A stretch of 64,000 nucleotides of DNA from Chloroflexota bacterium (GCA_016875555.1 VGPG01000001.1:24001-88000); one strand, 5' to 3'. Shown: positions 49,323-59,440, counted from the stretch's first letter. Numbers and translations: made by a program. Notes: a model not told the origin generated them from the letters alone.

Positions 49323-49379
49323 TCAAAATACCCCTTGTTTATTCCATGATTTAACTCACAATAGTTGGGAGCCGCTATC

Positions 49380-50579
49380 GTGGCGACATTCCTTATCCGC
49401 CGCCTCATCCAAATGGTCATCGTGCTGCTTGCATCGGCGATTGTGTCGTATGCCCTCCTTTATTTAGCACCGGGCGGTCCAACTACCGGACTACGCCAAA
49501 TTCAACAAGGTGGACGCAACTCGATTACCGCCGAAGATATCGCACGTATCAAGGCCCGCTTTGAGCTTGATTTATTTTTGCCGTATCGCTTTACGCGCTG
49601 GCTCGCTGGCTTCCCAAGTGGTCCAATTACCATTGGTGGTCAAACCTTTTTTGCCGATACTCCGGCAGGCTGTGCAATTCCTGGCCAAGTCCGATTACGC
49701 TATCCCGATGGCACCTCAGAAATCATCGAAGAAGGGTGTGAGGAGTACGTCACGTTCGCCGATTTGGCCGATCGCCGTACAAGCCGAGGGATTATTTTCG
49801 GCGATTTCGGCAACTCACAAGTCATCTTGCGCGATCGCCCGATTTCTGTCCTGATTGAGAGTCGACTCCCATACACCCTCCAGCTGATGGGTGCTGCGCT
49901 CTTCATCTCCATTCTGATTGGCGTTCCTCTGGGTATTTATTCTGCCGTACGCCAGTATTCTCGCTTTGACTACGTCATGACCACCGTGTCGTTCGTGGGC
50001 TCATCGCTCCCCACATTCGTTATCGGTATCATTTGTATATTAATCTTTGCGATTGCCGCAAAAGAAGCAGGGCTCCCGTATTTACCACCAGGAAGTGCCG
50101 TTGCACTCAGTGATTACACCGTACCGTGGATTGGCACCGTTGAATCTGAGTCCACCCTCGACCGCCTGTTGCACTTCATCATGCCCTGTGGTGTCCTCGT
50201 ATTTGTAAACATTGCCGGCTACAGTCGATTCATTCGCTCAGGCATGCTCGAGGTGCTCCGACTTGACTACGTGCGCACGGCCCGTTCCAAAGGTTTGCGC
50301 GAACGCACGGTCGTGCTCAAACACGCACTGCGTAATGCAATTCTGCCATTCATCACCCTGCTTGCAGGAGTCTTTGCGGAACTATTCGGCGGAGCAGCTA
50401 TCACCGAGGCCATTTTCAACTGGCCTGGCTTAGGCCGCCTATTGGTTGACTCCATCGAGCGCACTGACTACACTGTTGCCATGTCACTCACCATGGTAAG
50501 CATCTTTCTGTTGTTGCTCGGCTATCTCATCACTGACATTCTCTATAGCGTGCTTGACCCACGCATTCGATTGTCGTAG
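49380..50579 (+). CDS. Peptide ABC transporter permease, DppB/OppB type
   Basis: A 399-residue permease. Start GTG at 49380 with GGGAG 8 bases upstream. A first membrane segment (LIQMVIVLLASAIVSYALLYL) is followed by an extracytoplasmic region of about 130 residues, much longer than usual, containing two cysteines (AGCAIPG and EEGCEEY) that could form a disulfide. The remaining five segments carry the BPD inner-membrane domain (TLQLMGAALFISILIGVPLG, GYSRFIRSGMLEVLRLDYVR, ARSKGLRERTVVLKHALRNA with the EAA-like loop, and LLGYLITDILYSVLDPRIRL). Confidence 0.93.
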   Translation: MATFLIRRLIQMVIVLLASAIVSYALLYLAPGGPTTGLRQIQQGGRNSITAEDIARIKARFELDLFLPYRFTRWLAGFPSGPITIGGQTFFADTPAGCAIPGQVRLRYPDGTSEIIEEGCEEYVTFADLADRRTSRGIIFGDFGNSQVILRDRPISVLIESRLPYTLQLMGAALFISILIGVPLGIYSAVRQYSRFDYVMTTVSFVGSSLPTFVIGIICILIFAIAAKEAGLPYLPPGSAVALSDYTVPWIGTVESESTLDRLLHFIMPCGVLVFVNIAGYSRFIRSGMLEVLRLDYVRTARSKGLRERTVVLKHALRNAILPFITLLAGVFAELFGGAAITEAIFNWPGLGRLLVDSIERTDYTVAMSLTMVSIFLLLLGYLITDILYSVLDPRIRLS

Positions 50580-50590
50580 AGGGGCTCATC

Positions 50591-51616
50591 ATGACTACAC
50601 CTGCACGCACACGCCCCGCAAGTCAATGGCAACTCATTGTTCGGCGCTTCACCAAGCATCGCGTTGCAATGTTTTGTTTGTACATCCTCATTAGCCTGTA
50701 TCTCGTCTCCATGCTTGCACCATACATTGCTCCGTATCCACGCGATGAAATTTCGCTCGATCGTTCGTATGTCACCCCCATGCAAACCTCCAAAATAGGC
50801 ACGTTCCACGTATTAGGTACCGACCATATCGGTCGTGACTTCTTCACGCGACTCATCTATGCCGCCCGCGTATCATTAACGACCGCACTGACCGTCGTCA
50901 CAATTAGCACCATCATTGGGGTCACCGTTGGTCTCATCGCCGGTTATTTTGGTGGATGGGTTGACAATCTCGTCACACGATTTATCGAATTTATTTCCAC
51001 ATTCCCAACATTTACGCTGCTCCTTATTGCGGGTTCGATTATTTTGCAGAGCGAACAAGCAATACCCATTCCCGAAATACTAACCAAAATCTTCTCATTC
51101 TTGATGGCCATCAACGAACGCGAAGCACGGCAAGTTGTCATGATTGTCGTCATTTTCGTCTTGTTGGGGTGGACAGGTGTGGCACGCTTTGTACGTGGGA
51201 TGGTATTATCCATCCGCGAACAGCTCTACGTGGAGTCGTCGCGAGCACTTGGTGGTTCTCACATCCACAACATGCTCACACACGTGCTGCCAAACGCCAT
51301 GCCACCCATCATCGTTGCATACACACTTGGCCTGAGTGGCACCCTCGTTTCGGAGTCAGCACTCAGCTTCTTGGGATTCGGCATTCAAGATCCAACGCCA
51401 AGCTGGGGTAACATGCTCTCGTTCGCCAACAGCTATATGTTTAATTACCCGTGGATGCCGCTCGTACCTACCCTACCCATCCTCGTCTGTTCACTCGCAA
51501 TCAACTATGTCGGTGACGGTCTGCGCGATGCCCTTGATCCACGCGTCCAAACCGAAGTGCGCCGCGAACAGCGCGATGCACTCTTAGCCGCCATCCGTGA
51601 GCGGAGTAAATCATGA
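50591..51616 (+). CDS. Peptide ABC transporter permease, DppC/OppC type
   Basis: A 341-residue permease with an OppC N-terminal region (WQLIVRRFTKHRVAMFCLYI) and FHVLGTDHIGRDFFTRLIYA, the usual entry into the transmembrane domain. About six membrane segments and the EAA loop (ESSRALGGSHIHNMLTHVLP) follow, ending with NYVGDGLRDALDPR. It pairs with the preceding permease. The stop overlaps the start of the first ATPase gene (ATGA). Confidence 0.95.
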   Translation: MTTPARTRPASQWQLIVRRFTKHRVAMFCLYILISLYLVSMLAPYIAPYPRDEISLDRSYVTPMQTSKIGTFHVLGTDHIGRDFFTRLIYAARVSLTTALTVVTISTIIGVTVGLIAGYFGGWVDNLVTRFIEFISTFPTFTLLLIAGSIILQSEQAIPIPEILTKIFSFLMAINEREARQVVMIVVIFVLLGWTGVARFVRGMVLSIREQLYVESSRALGGSHIHNMLTHVLPNAMPPIIVAYTLGLSGTLVSESALSFLGFGIQDPTPSWGNMLSFANSYMFNYPWMPLVPTLPILVCSLAINYVGDGLRDALDPRVQTEVRREQRDALLAAIRERSKS

Positions 51617-52599
51617 GTACACAACCACTTCTTACTGTCCAGAGTCTCAAGACCTACTTCTTTACGCCAAATGGTGTCGTTCAAGCTGTTGATGGCATTG
51701 ACCTGCATCTGATGCCCGGTGAGACGCTCGGTATTGTCGGCGAATCGGGCTCCGGCAAAAGTGTTACCTCGCTCTCGATTATGCGCCTCATCTCCGACCC
51801 CGGCGAAATCGTTGAAGGGTCTATTGTCTTTGATGGCGTCAATCTGCTCGAATTGCCCGAAGAAGTCATGCGCACCTACCGCGGCAACCGCATCTCGATG
51901 ATCTTTCAACAACCGACATCGTGCCTCAACCCGGTGTATACGGTAGGTTCACAAATCACTGAAACGCTACAGATCCACCAAAACCTGACGCCCGAAGAGG
52001 CCCGAAAACGCGCCGTCGAGCTCCTCAAACTCGTGCGCCTGCCTGACGCCGAACAACGCATGAACTCATACCCACACGAGATTTCGGGTGGCCAAGCACA
52101 ACGCATCATGATTGCCATGGCACTCGCCTGTAACCCGGCGCTGCTCATCGCCGATGAGCCGACCACTGCACTTGATGTGACCATTCAAGCCCAGATTCTT
52201 GAGTTGATGCGTGAGCTACGCAACACGATAAGCACTGCCATCATTCTCATCACGCATGACCTCGGTGTAATTGCCGAGATGGCCGATCGTGTCAATGTCA
52301 TGTACGCCGGGCAAGTAGTCGAGTCAGCCACAGTGCACCAGCTTTTTGATGCGCCGTTACATCCGTACTCAACGGCACTCCTCAATTCGATGCCGATATT
52401 AGGTGCAGAAAATGGTCGGATGCTCGAATCCATTGAAGGCACAGTGCCGATGATGATTAATCCACCAATCGGTTGTCGCTTTGCCGAACGCTGTAGCAAA
52501 CGCTTTGAGCGCTGTGACAAGGCACCACCCCTTACCACTCACGAAGGCCGTCAGGTTCGCTGCTGGCTCTACGCCACCGATGGAGCACCAAGTTTATGA
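51613..52599 (+). CDS. Peptide ABC transporter ATPase, DppD/OppD type
   Basis: A 328-residue ABC ATPase: Walker [10 protein letters not shown]-loop region [17 protein letters not shown], signature [20 protein letters not shown], Walker [13 protein letters not shown] and the switch His in [11 protein letters not shown]. The C-terminal oligopeptide-transport domain has a cysteine-rich [20 protein letters not shown] that in this family can hold an iron-sulfur or zinc site. Overlaps both neighbours by four bases. Confidence 0.96.
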   Translation: MSTQPLLTVQSLKTYFFTPNGVVQAVDGIDLHLMPGETLGIVGESGSGKSVTSLSIMRLISDPGEIVEGSIVFDGVNLLELPEEVMRTYRGNRISMIFQQPTSCLNPVYTVGSQITETLQIHQNLTPEEARKRAVELLKLVRLPDAEQRMNSYPHEISGGQAQRIMIAMALACNPALLIADEPTTALDVTIQAQILELMRELRNTISTAIILITHDLGVIAEMADRVNVMYAGQVVESATVHQLFDAPLHPYSTALLNSMPILGAENGRMLESIEGTVPMMINPPIGCRFAERCSKRFERCDKAPPLTTHEGRQVRCWLYATDGAPSL

Positions 52600-53570
52600 G
52601 CCACGCACTCCTTGAGGTCAAAAACCTCGTCAAGCACTTCCCCATTCGTACTGGTCTTTTGCGGCGCGTCACTGGTCAAGTACGAGCGGTCGACGATGTT
52701 TCATTCACCATCAACAAAGGTGAAACACTTGGTCTTGTCGGTGAATCTGGCTGTGGCAAAACGACCGTCGGTCGCACCCTGTTACGCCTCATCCCTGCAA
52801 CGAGTGGGAGTGTGTCTTTCGAGGGTCAAGAGGTCCTGACTGCCTCGCGTGGTGAAATCAAACAGCTCCGCCGAAAGATGCAAATCGTCTTCCAAGACCC
52901 ATTTGCATCGCTCGACCCACGCCGCACCATTGGCGAAAGCGTCGCCGAAGGCCTGGTCATCCACAATGTTGGGACCCGCCAAGAACAACAAGACAAAGTC
53001 GCTGCCATGATGGAGCGTGTTGGGCTCTCCGCATCGTTGCTCGAACGCTTCCCGCACGAGTTTTCGGGTGGTCAACGGCAACGCATCGGCATCGCACGGG
53101 CACTCGTAATGGATCCGTCACTGCTCGTCCTCGATGAACCGGTCTCAGCCCTAGACGTGAGCATCCAGGCGCAAGTGCTCAACCTGCTCAAAAAGCTCCA
53201 AGACGAACTCGGACTGACCTATTTATTTGTGGCGCACAACCTTGGCGTCGTCGAGTATGTCAGCACGCGCATCGGCGTCATGTATCTCGGCAAAATTGTC
53301 GAACTCGCACCGCGCAGTGATGTCTTCAGACGGCCACTTCACCCCTACACCAAAGCACTGAGTGCCGCCGTGCCAGTACCGCGCCCAACTGCGACACGCG
53401 AACGCATCGTCCTTCAAGGTGACGTACCGAGCCCGGCGAATCCGCCGCAGGGATGTCGGTTCCATACGCGTTGCTGGATGGCCAAAGATATCTGCCGCGT
53501 GCAAGAACCTCGACTCGAAGAAAAATCCCCCGGACGATGGTCGGCTTGCCACTTCTGGAATCAGGTATAA
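52596..53570 (+). CDS. Peptide ABC transporter ATPase, DppF/OppF type
   Basis: A 324-residue ABC ATPase: Walker [29 protein letters not shown], signature [20 protein letters not shown], Walker [13 protein letters not shown], switch [10 protein letters not shown], and the oligopeptide C-terminal domain with [20 protein letters not shown]. It forms a heterodimer with the preceding ATPase and completes the five-gene importer. The gene ends at a strong terminator. Confidence 0.96.
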   Translation: MSHALLEVKNLVKHFPIRTGLLRRVTGQVRAVDDVSFTINKGETLGLVGESGCGKTTVGRTLLRLIPATSGSVSFEGQEVLTASRGEIKQLRRKMQIVFQDPFASLDPRRTIGESVAEGLVIHNVGTRQEQQDKVAAMMERVGLSASLLERFPHEFSGGQRQRIGIARALVMDPSLLVLDEPVSALDVSIQAQVLNLLKKLQDELGLTYLFVAHNLGVVEYVSTRIGVMYLGKIVELAPRSDVFRRPLHPYTKALSAAVPVPRPTATRERIVLQGDVPSPANPPQGCRFHTRCWMAKDICRVQEPRLEEKSPGRWSACHFWNQV

Positions 53571-53577
53571 CACACAC

Positions 53578-53620
53578 GCACAACGGGGGCGCGGAGCGAT
53601 GCTCCGCGCCCCCGTTGTGC
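53578..53620. terminator. Strong bidirectional terminator after the ABC operon
   Basis: GCACAACGGGGGCGCGGAGC pairs perfectly with GCTCCGCGCCCCCGTTGTGC around a 3-base loop, between the convergent ATPase and M16 peptidase genes. Confidence 0.88.
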
Positions 53621-53621
53621 A

Positions 53622-54896
53622 CTACAGATTCGTAAAATGCAGCTCCTTTACGAGTGCGTCCATCTTCTGTACCGGGCCAATCAACGTCAAATGCAGATGT
53701 GCATCACGCAAAATCCGCTGCGTCACCCGCGAAATATCGTCAAGTACAAGCCGCTCCACATCGTGTACCACCGTGTCAACCGGAATAATCCGACCATAAC
53801 GCAACACGTGTGATCCATTGCGCATGGCAACCGCCATAGTATCCTCAAGCGAAAGAAGAATACCGCCTTTCACTTGCTCCTTGATTTGTGCGAGTTCACG
53901 TGCGTCAATGCCCCGGTGCAATACCTCACGGAGGACTTTCATCACCGCATGAATCGCCTCGTTGATATGCGCAGGATCAACGCTCGCACTCACCACCCAT
54001 TTGCCTGCATCAGCATATTCGCGACTATATGAGCCAATCATGTAGGCTAATGCGCGCTCTTCACGAATCTCTTGAAAAAGTCGTGACGTCGAGTTACCAC
54101 CGACCACCGCATCAAACACCAACAATGCGCGTCGATCAGGGTCGTTAATCGCCAACGCTGGCATGCCCAAACAAAAATGCACCTGCTCACTCTCGTCAAA
54201 TTTGACCGTCACCTTGGGGCCAGCCACCGGTGCCGCCGTAGGGCGCAGTTGGCTTGCGACTCCCGCCGGCAAGCCAGCAAATGCCTCCGTCACTAATGCG
54301 AGTGTGGTAGCCACATCCACATTCCCAGCAATTGAAATCATCACATTTGCACGGTTATATGCAGTCTGCCAAAATGCAACGAGTTCTTCGCGCCGGAATT
54401 GCCCGACAGTCTCGACACTCCCTGCGATATCACGACCAATAGGTTGATTCCCCCATAATGCGTAGTCCGATAGCATGTGAACCAGTTCTGCAGGAGAATC
54501 TTCCGTTTGGCTAATCTCTTCGATGATGACGCGGCGCTCTTTTTCTACATCGCTTGCCAATAATAGTGGATGCATCATCATATCGGCCAATACGTCAATC
54601 GCCCGTGCAAGGTGAATATGTGCCACCTTGACCGAGTACACCGTTGATTCAACATTCGTGTAGGCATCAATCATCCCACCCACACCTTCAATCGTCTCGA
54701 TCAAGGTTTTGGGATTTGGGCGTAATGTAGTCCCCTTGAAAAGCATATGCTCGATGAAGTGTGCCATGCCACTCTGATGATCCTGCTCATGCCCCGATCC
54801 AATCGCCACATAACAACACACCGATGCCGAATATGTATGTGGAAGTGATTCAATGACCACCCGCAAACCACCATCCAACACATGGAGCTCTGGCAT
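53622..54896 (-). CDS. M16-family zinc metallopeptidase
   Basis: A 424-residue peptidase of the pitrilysin/mitochondrial processing peptidase family. Start at 54896 (MPELHVLDGG) with AAGGGCG upstream; the extension to 54992 shows no site. The inverted zinc motif H-x-x-E-H is in GMAHFIEHMLFKGT near residue 50, with the downstream glutamate in the NVESTVYSV / EISQTEDSP region. The family's second half (FDAVVGGNSTSRLFQEIREE, ALAYMIGSYS) is complete. It is probably cytoplasmic or cell-associated, since no signal peptide is visible. The substrate is unknown. Confidence 0.92.
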   Translation of the reverse strand: MPELHVLDGGLRVVIESLPHTYSASVCCYVAIGSGHEQDHQSGMAHFIEHMLFKGTTLRPNPKTLIETIEGVGGMIDAYTNVESTVYSVKVAHIHLARAIDVLADMMMHPLLLASDVEKERRVIIEEISQTEDSPAELVHMLSDYALWGNQPIGRDIAGSVETVGQFRREELVAFWQTAYNRANVMISIAGNVDVATTLALVTEAFAGLPAGVASQLRPTAAPVAGPKVTVKFDESEQVHFCLGMPALAINDPDRRALLVFDAVVGGNSTSRLFQEIREERALAYMIGSYSREYADAGKWVVSASVDPAHINEAIHAVMKVLREVLHRGIDARELAQIKEQVKGGILLSLEDTMAVAMRNGSHVLRYGRIIPVDTVVHDVERLVLDDISRVTQRILRDAHLHLTLIGPVQKMDALVKELHFTNL

Positions 54897-55007
54897 GATT
54901 CGCCCTTTTTTATGCAATACCAATCTCAATGCATCATACCACGCAACGCACTGCCAAACTTGTGGTAATATAGCCGGTGACAAATACGTCACTAGATGGA
55001 GTCACTC

Positions 55008-55229
55008 ATGAAAAAGCCATGGCACTGGATTGCCATTTTGATCGCCGCCTACCCATTCTTGGCTCTTGGTTTTAAGCTTATCGAATCAGAGTCAATTATC
55101 ACCGTCCTGGTCTACTTCGGCATTTTGGCTGGTCTCGTTGTCGGCATCATCTTGGGTCTGCGTCAGAAGCCCAGCAAAGGTGAATTAGTCAAGCCGAGCT
55201 GGGAAGAATCGTTGAACCAACGACAGTAA
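55008..55229 (+). CDS. Small membrane protein with two TM segments, unknown
   Basis: A 73-residue protein beginning MKKPWHWIAILIAAYPFLAL; GGAG 6 bases upstream favours the ATG at 55008 over the one at 54996. Two hydrophobic helices (about residues 5-24 and 31-50) are followed by a charged cytoplasmic-type tail. It is transcribed divergently from the M16 peptidase and ends at its own terminator. No family recognised. Confidence 0.7.
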   Translation: MKKPWHWIAILIAAYPFLALGFKLIESESIITVLVYFGILAGLVVGIILGLRQKPSKGELVKPSWEESLNQRQ

Positions 55230-55241
55230 TCCTGTCCTGAC

Positions 55242-55280
55242 CATACAACCGACGCACCATTGCGTCGGTTGTATGTTTTT
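55242..55280 (+). terminator. Intrinsic terminator after the small membrane protein
   Basis: CATACAACCGACGCA and TGCGTCGGTTGTATG form a perfect 15-bp stem with a 4-base loop followed by TTTTT. An ATG at 55260 lies in this hairpin and is therefore rejected as the MFS start. Confidence 0.9.
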
Positions 55281-55292
55281 AGGGAACTCACT

Positions 55293-56552
55293 ATGCTCGG
55301 GCCATTTCGTAGTACAACCAATCTCCCGGCTGACGAAGCCCTCGCCATTCATAATCAGCGCAGTGTGATCATCGATGGCATCGGCGTCGGCATCGTGAAC
55401 GGCATTGCCACCTTCCTCTCTGTCTTCTTGGCCCGCCTCGGTGCTTCACCACTCTTGGTTGGGCTCCTTACTTCAATGCCCGCACTCACTGGTTTGCTCC
55501 TCGCCATCCCGGTCGGGCGCATGCTCGAGCGCCAATCCAACCCGGTGCCGTGGTACTCACGCGCCCGCATCTGGGTCCAGGCTTCGTACGCATTTACCGG
55601 CATTTTGCCATTCATCATCCCCCTCGAATACGTCCCGCTGGCCATCATCGCCATTTGGGCCATTGCCACCATCCCCCAGACCATCGTCAATATCACCTTT
55701 ACAGTGGTCATGGGCGCCGCTGCCGGCCCAAATCGCCGCCAACAACTCATGAGTTGGCGCTGGTCAACCCTCGGCGCAGCCTCGGCACTCTCGGTTGCGG
55801 GGGCAGGGTGGGTGCTCAACCACTACGAGTCCGCCTTCCCCATCAATTACCAAGTCGTCTTCATATTGTCCTTTGTCGGTGGAATGCTCAGTTTTTTGTT
55901 TTCGTCGCGCATCAGCATCCCCCCGACCGCCCCACCCACCGAACACAAACGCGGCATCCGCGCCCTGCTGAGCGAGAGCACGGCCATGTTCCGCGAGACA
56001 CCAGCATTCGCTCGGTTCATCTCTGCATCGTTCATTTTCAACTGCGGATTATGGATGGCCATGCCCCTCTTCCCACTCTACTGGGTCCGCGTCATGCAGG
56101 CGAGCGACTTCTCCATTGGTCTGATTAACACCGTCAATAGTGGCGTATTGCTCATCGCCTACTTCTTTTGGGCACGTATCTCTAGTCAAAAAGGCAATCT
56201 CCCTGTCTTATTCGCATCAACGATTGCGTTGGCACTGTACCCCTTCTTGACCGGCATGACCCAATCCGTCGGTATCATTATCGTCCTCGCAGCACTCGCC
56301 GGATTCATCGGCGCCGGCAAAGACTTGGTATTTTTTGATATTGCCCTCGGCACCATGCCCAAAGACCGCGTCGCGTCGTATGTCGCCCTCCAACAACTAA
56401 CCGGCTATGTGGCAACCCTCGCCATGCCGCTCATTGGCACCTGGATTGCCGATCGATTTGACTACCATATCGCGCTGTTTATTGCCGCGGGGTTGCGCCT
56501 ATCCGGTGTCGTGTTGTTATATCTTTTGAAAATCGGCCGCACAACAACCTAA
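55293..56552 (+). CDS. Major facilitator superfamily transporter
   Basis: A 419-residue membrane protein with about 12 hydrophobic segments. Start at 55293 (MLGPFRST) with AGGGAA upstream. Features typical of MFS drug or sugar efflux proteins: GASPLLVGLLTSMPALTGLL, the loop motif PVGRMLERQSNP between TM2 and TM3, and a second half beginning after a cytoplasmic loop (TEHKRGIRALLSESTAMFRE). FFDIALGTMPKDRVASYVAL near the end is common in uncharacterised bacterial members. The substrate cannot be inferred. Confidence 0.9.
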   Translation: MLGPFRSTTNLPADEALAIHNQRSVIIDGIGVGIVNGIATFLSVFLARLGASPLLVGLLTSMPALTGLLLAIPVGRMLERQSNPVPWYSRARIWVQASYAFTGILPFIIPLEYVPLAIIAIWAIATIPQTIVNITFTVVMGAAAGPNRRQQLMSWRWSTLGAASALSVAGAGWVLNHYESAFPINYQVVFILSFVGGMLSFLFSSRISIPPTAPPTEHKRGIRALLSESTAMFRETPAFARFISASFIFNCGLWMAMPLFPLYWVRVMQASDFSIGLINTVNSGVLLIAYFFWARISSQKGNLPVLFASTIALALYPFLTGMTQSVGIIIVLAALAGFIGAGKDLVFFDIALGTMPKDRVASYVALQQLTGYVATLAMPLIGTWIADRFDYHIALFIAAGLRLSGVVLLYLLKIGRTTT

Positions 56553-56668
56553 CACATCCCATCACCTACTGACCGCATGAAATGCAACACATTGACTCCA
56601 CATCTGGTGAATCGACACATCCATCCGGCCATCCCCCACACAATACACGTATCCCTCAGATAACAATC

Positions 56669-56700
56669 ACGCCCCATGTGCCAGCCGACACATGGGGCGT
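56669..56700. terminator. Bidirectional hairpin terminator
   Basis: ACGCCCCATGTG and CACATGGGGCGT form a 12-bp stem with an 8-base loop between the convergent MFS and FAH genes, followed on the minus strand by GATTGTTAT. Confidence 0.75.
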
Positions 56701-56722
56701 AGATCTCCTGTCTGATCCTCAA

Positions 56723-57601
56723 TTACTTGGCGGCTACAACCTGGTTGGTCAAGACGCCAATGCGCTCAATTTCGGCTTCCATGACGTCACCTGGCTTCAT
56801 GTACTCTTTAGGATTACGCCCCATGCCGACACCCGAAGGCGTGCCGGTGCAGACAATCTGCCCTGCCTCGATGGTGCTGCCCAACGTCAAGTACTCGATG
56901 CTGGTCGGAATATCAAAAATCAGGTCACCAGTGTTTGAGTTCTGGCGCTCATCGCCGTTTAAGCGCAACTTAATCGCTAATACCGTAGGATCAGGAATCT
57001 CGTCAGCCGTCACAATACATGGCCCAATTGGACAGCTGTTGTCGAGGCTCTTGCCCTTGAAGAACTGCTGATGACGATTCTGCAGGTCACGTGCCGAAAT
57101 GTCGTTGACTACCGTATAGCCGAAGACGTAGCTCAACGCGTCTTCTTTGCGCACATTCTTGGCGCTCTTGCCGAAGATATACGCCAACTCAACTTCGTAG
57201 TCCAACTCACTTGTCACGTTCGGATCGAGGGGCACCTCATCACCGTCTCCGCATACGCTGTTCAGCGCTTTCGTAAAGAAGACCGGGAACTCCGGTAACT
57301 TTGGCTCACGCCCACGGGCCAAGTCGGATTCAATCGCATGTGCCACGTAGTTCATGCCGAGACACATCACGTTCTGCTTGGGGCGTGGGATTGGTGACAA
57401 CAAACGGACGTCAGCACGCTTCACCACCTGTGCTGCTGCAGCCACAGCCGCACGCGCCTTGGTTAATGCAGCCTCACCACCATCAATCAACGCCAACATG
57501 CTTGGCGCCACACTGTCGAGTACTACAATCTCACTGTCATTGGCACGCAACGCACCAATATGCACACTACCGCTCTTGGTCGCAAATGTTACCAGTCGCA
57601 C
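56723..57601 (-). CDS. Fumarylacetoacetate hydrolase (FAH) family protein
   Basis: A 292-residue protein starting with GTG at 57601 (AAAGGAG 6 bases upstream). The short N-terminal domain (residues 1-65) precedes the FAH catalytic fold: NVMCLGMNYVAHAIES, LDYEVELAYIFGKSAKNV with the metal-binding acidic residues, VFGYTVVNDISARDLQ, KSLDNSCPIGPCIVTADEIP and VCTGTPSGVGMG. The family includes acylpyruvate hydrolases, oxaloacetate decarboxylases and aromatic-degradation enzymes; the exact reaction is undetermined. Confidence 0.93.
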   Translation of the reverse strand: MRLVTFATKSGSVHIGALRANDSEIVVLDSVAPSMLALIDGGEAALTKARAAVAAAAQVVKRADVRLLSPIPRPKQNVMCLGMNYVAHAIESDLARGREPKLPEFPVFFTKALNSVCGDGDEVPLDPNVTSELDYEVELAYIFGKSAKNVRKEDALSYVFGYTVVNDISARDLQNRHQQFFKGKSLDNSCPIGPCIVTADEIPDPTVLAIKLRLNGDERQNSNTGDLIFDIPTSIEYLTLGSTIEAGQIVCTGTPSGVGMGRNPKEYMKPGDVMEAEIERIGVLTNQVVAAK

Positions 57602-57716
57602 AATAATCTCCTTTGCCTATTGCGGATGTCTCTATCCTACCATAGAACATCGCCTGCACCGTTTGCGGGGTATGAGTACGTCAGACATTAGTCCAATTGC
57701 ATCTTACGCTATCTCG

Positions 57717-58661
57717 TCAGTGTAGCCGTATATCTGGTTGCCACAGGGCCCCCAACAACTGCACATACCCAGATATGCGCTCACGACGCATCTGACGCTT
57801 ATGGCCAATAGCCCACTTACACATCTCAACCAGTACTTCACCGACAAACATCAGCCACAACCCAAGCTGTGCCACGCGCATAGTGGGCATCCCGTATGCC
57901 AAAAACACTTCACGCAGGCGGCTCTGATAAAACCAGATGTGGCGTTGTACCGGCATCTGTTTACTACTTTGTCCTTCAAAGTGCACCACGACTGCCTGCG
58001 GCACAAACAGCATCCGCTGCGCGACACCTGCACTCAGACGTCGTTGCCACTCAACTTCCTCGGCATATAATGCGAACCGTGGATCAAACAGACCGCGGCG
58101 CGTGATAATCTCGGTACGCATTAACAATACGGCACCTACCAACCAATCAACCGCTTGTTCGCGGTGTGCAGGAATGTCGTCGTAGCGATACCACCGTTGC
58201 CAACGGTTTTGGGGCCATCTCTGACCCAATGGTGTGCTCTCACACAGATACGTCCCCAACGTGGGGAATCGACGGCGTGATGATTGGACACTGCCGTCGC
58301 CGTAGCGTAACTCCGGGCCACAACCAATCACCTGTGGGTTGCGCTCAAGCGCACCAACGAGTGTGGCTAATGCGCCGGGTTGCACCACGGTGTCAGGATT
58401 GAGACAACAGATGTACGGTGCCGGCTGATGGTCCAACAACCAGGTCAATCCGACATTATTACCCTTTGCAAAGCCGTGATTTACCGTCTCGGCCATGCAC
58501 ATCACCTGCGGGAACTCGGTGTGTACCATGGATACGCTCCCGTCGTGTGACGCATTGTCGACAACCACAATCCTGCCTACTAATGGGTCAAGAACGATGC
58601 TTTTGAGGCAATCCCGTAGCAAGTCACGCGTATTCCATGACACAATCACCACGTCAATCAT
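57717..58661 (-). CDS. GT2-family glycosyltransferase (rhamnosyltransferase-like)
   Basis: A 314-residue GT-A glycosyltransferase: IDVVIVSWNTRDLLRDCLKS, VVDNASHDGSVSMV, ICCLNPDTVVQPGA with the D-x-D-like metal site, and ALYAEEVEWQRRLS near residue 200. This pattern is typical of WbbL-like rhamnosyltransferases of polysaccharide synthesis. A hydrophobic segment near the C-terminus (LWLMFVGEVLVEMCKWAIG) may anchor it to the membrane. The start overlaps the end of the preceding GT2 gene (ATGA). Confidence 0.9.
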   Translation of the reverse strand: MIDVVIVSWNTRDLLRDCLKSIVLDPLVGRIVVVDNASHDGSVSMVHTEFPQVMCMAETVNHGFAKGNNVGLTWLLDHQPAPYICCLNPDTVVQPGALATLVGALERNPQVIGCGPELRYGDGSVQSSRRRFPTLGTYLCESTPLGQRWPQNRWQRWYRYDDIPAHREQAVDWLVGAVLLMRTEIITRRGLFDPRFALYAEEVEWQRRLSAGVAQRMLFVPQAVVVHFEGQSSKQMPVQRHIWFYQSRLREVFLAYGMPTMRVAQLGLWLMFVGEVLVEMCKWAIGHKRQMRRERISGYVQLLGALWQPDIRLH

Positions 58662-59440
58662 TGCTGGCTCCCCTTTGATGCACGTTGTAAGCGTCGAAGC
58701 TCAACAAAACTCATCATGGCGAACCACGCCATCACGGACGCCAGCACCACACCGACCCAACCGTCGCGCCATCCTGCATTCGTGAGGTAGCGATAGACGA
58801 ACTCACGTACGGGCGCGCCCACGTAATTGCGCCAGCGTAGCGGTCGCCCCTGTTGAAACATGGTTGCTGCCTCACGCCGCGCATACGCAGCCTGCTTGTG
58901 CCACAACTCATCGAATCGCTCAATATTGAGGTGCGTGAGATGCCCCTGGACGTGCGCAGTGCGACCGCGCACCGCTGCCACCTCATGTACCTCAATCTGC
59001 TCGTCGTAATGCGCCTCAAGCCGGCGCACCGCCCGTAATTGATAATCGGGGTACCAACCGCCGCCGACAAGACAGCGCCCAAAGAAATAGTTGTGGCGCG
59101 GTACCCAGTACCCGGACACGTCAGGGGGTGATTGCGTGCATACGGTGACAAGTTCGTCTAGTAACTCTGGTTCAACGCGCTCGTCTGCATCCAAAAAGAA
59201 GACCCATGGTTGTGTGCTCAACGACAATGCTAAATTACGCTGCCCAGGGAATCCGCGCCACGCCTCCACGACAACGCGCGCACCCGCATCAGCGGCAATC
59301 GTCGCGGTGGCATCACTCGATCGTTGATCAACCAACACCACTATTTCGGCGACGCGCCCAGAGACACTCGCAATGGCCGCTGCGATGTGCCGCGCTTCAT
59401 CTTTGGCGATAATCGCCACACTTACTGGTATCACACTCAT
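58658..59440 (-). CDS. GT2-family glycosyltransferase (WaaE/KdtX-like)
   Basis: A 260-residue protein; start at 59440 (MSVIPVSVAIIAKDEA) overlaps the stop of the upstream gene. The landmarks IAKDEARHIAAAI, VVLVDQRSSDATATIA, WRGFPGQRNLAL and FFLDADERVEPEL match the lipopolysaccharide-core beta-glucosyltransferase-like branch of GT2. The C-terminus has one hydrophobic helix (GVVLASVMAWFAMMSFVEL). It probably acts on a lipid-linked or surface glycan. Confidence 0.9.
   Translation of the reverse strand: MSVIPVSVAIIAKDEARHIAAAIASVSGRVAEIVVLVDQRSSDATATIAADAGARVVVEAWRGFPGQRNLALSLSTQPWVFFLDADERVEPELLDELVTVCTQSPPDVSGYWVPRHNYFFGRCLVGGGWYPDYQLRAVRRLEAHYDEQIEVHEVAAVRGRTAHVQGHLTHLNIERFDELWHKQAAYARREAATMFQQGRPLRWRNYVGAPVREFVYRYLTNAGWRDGWVGVVLASVMAWFAMMSFVELRRLQRASKGSQQ

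Noticed and set aside
55260-55292. MFS start at 55260
   Set aside because: That ATG lies in the loop of an intrinsic terminator; the ATG at 55293 has its own ribosome-binding site.
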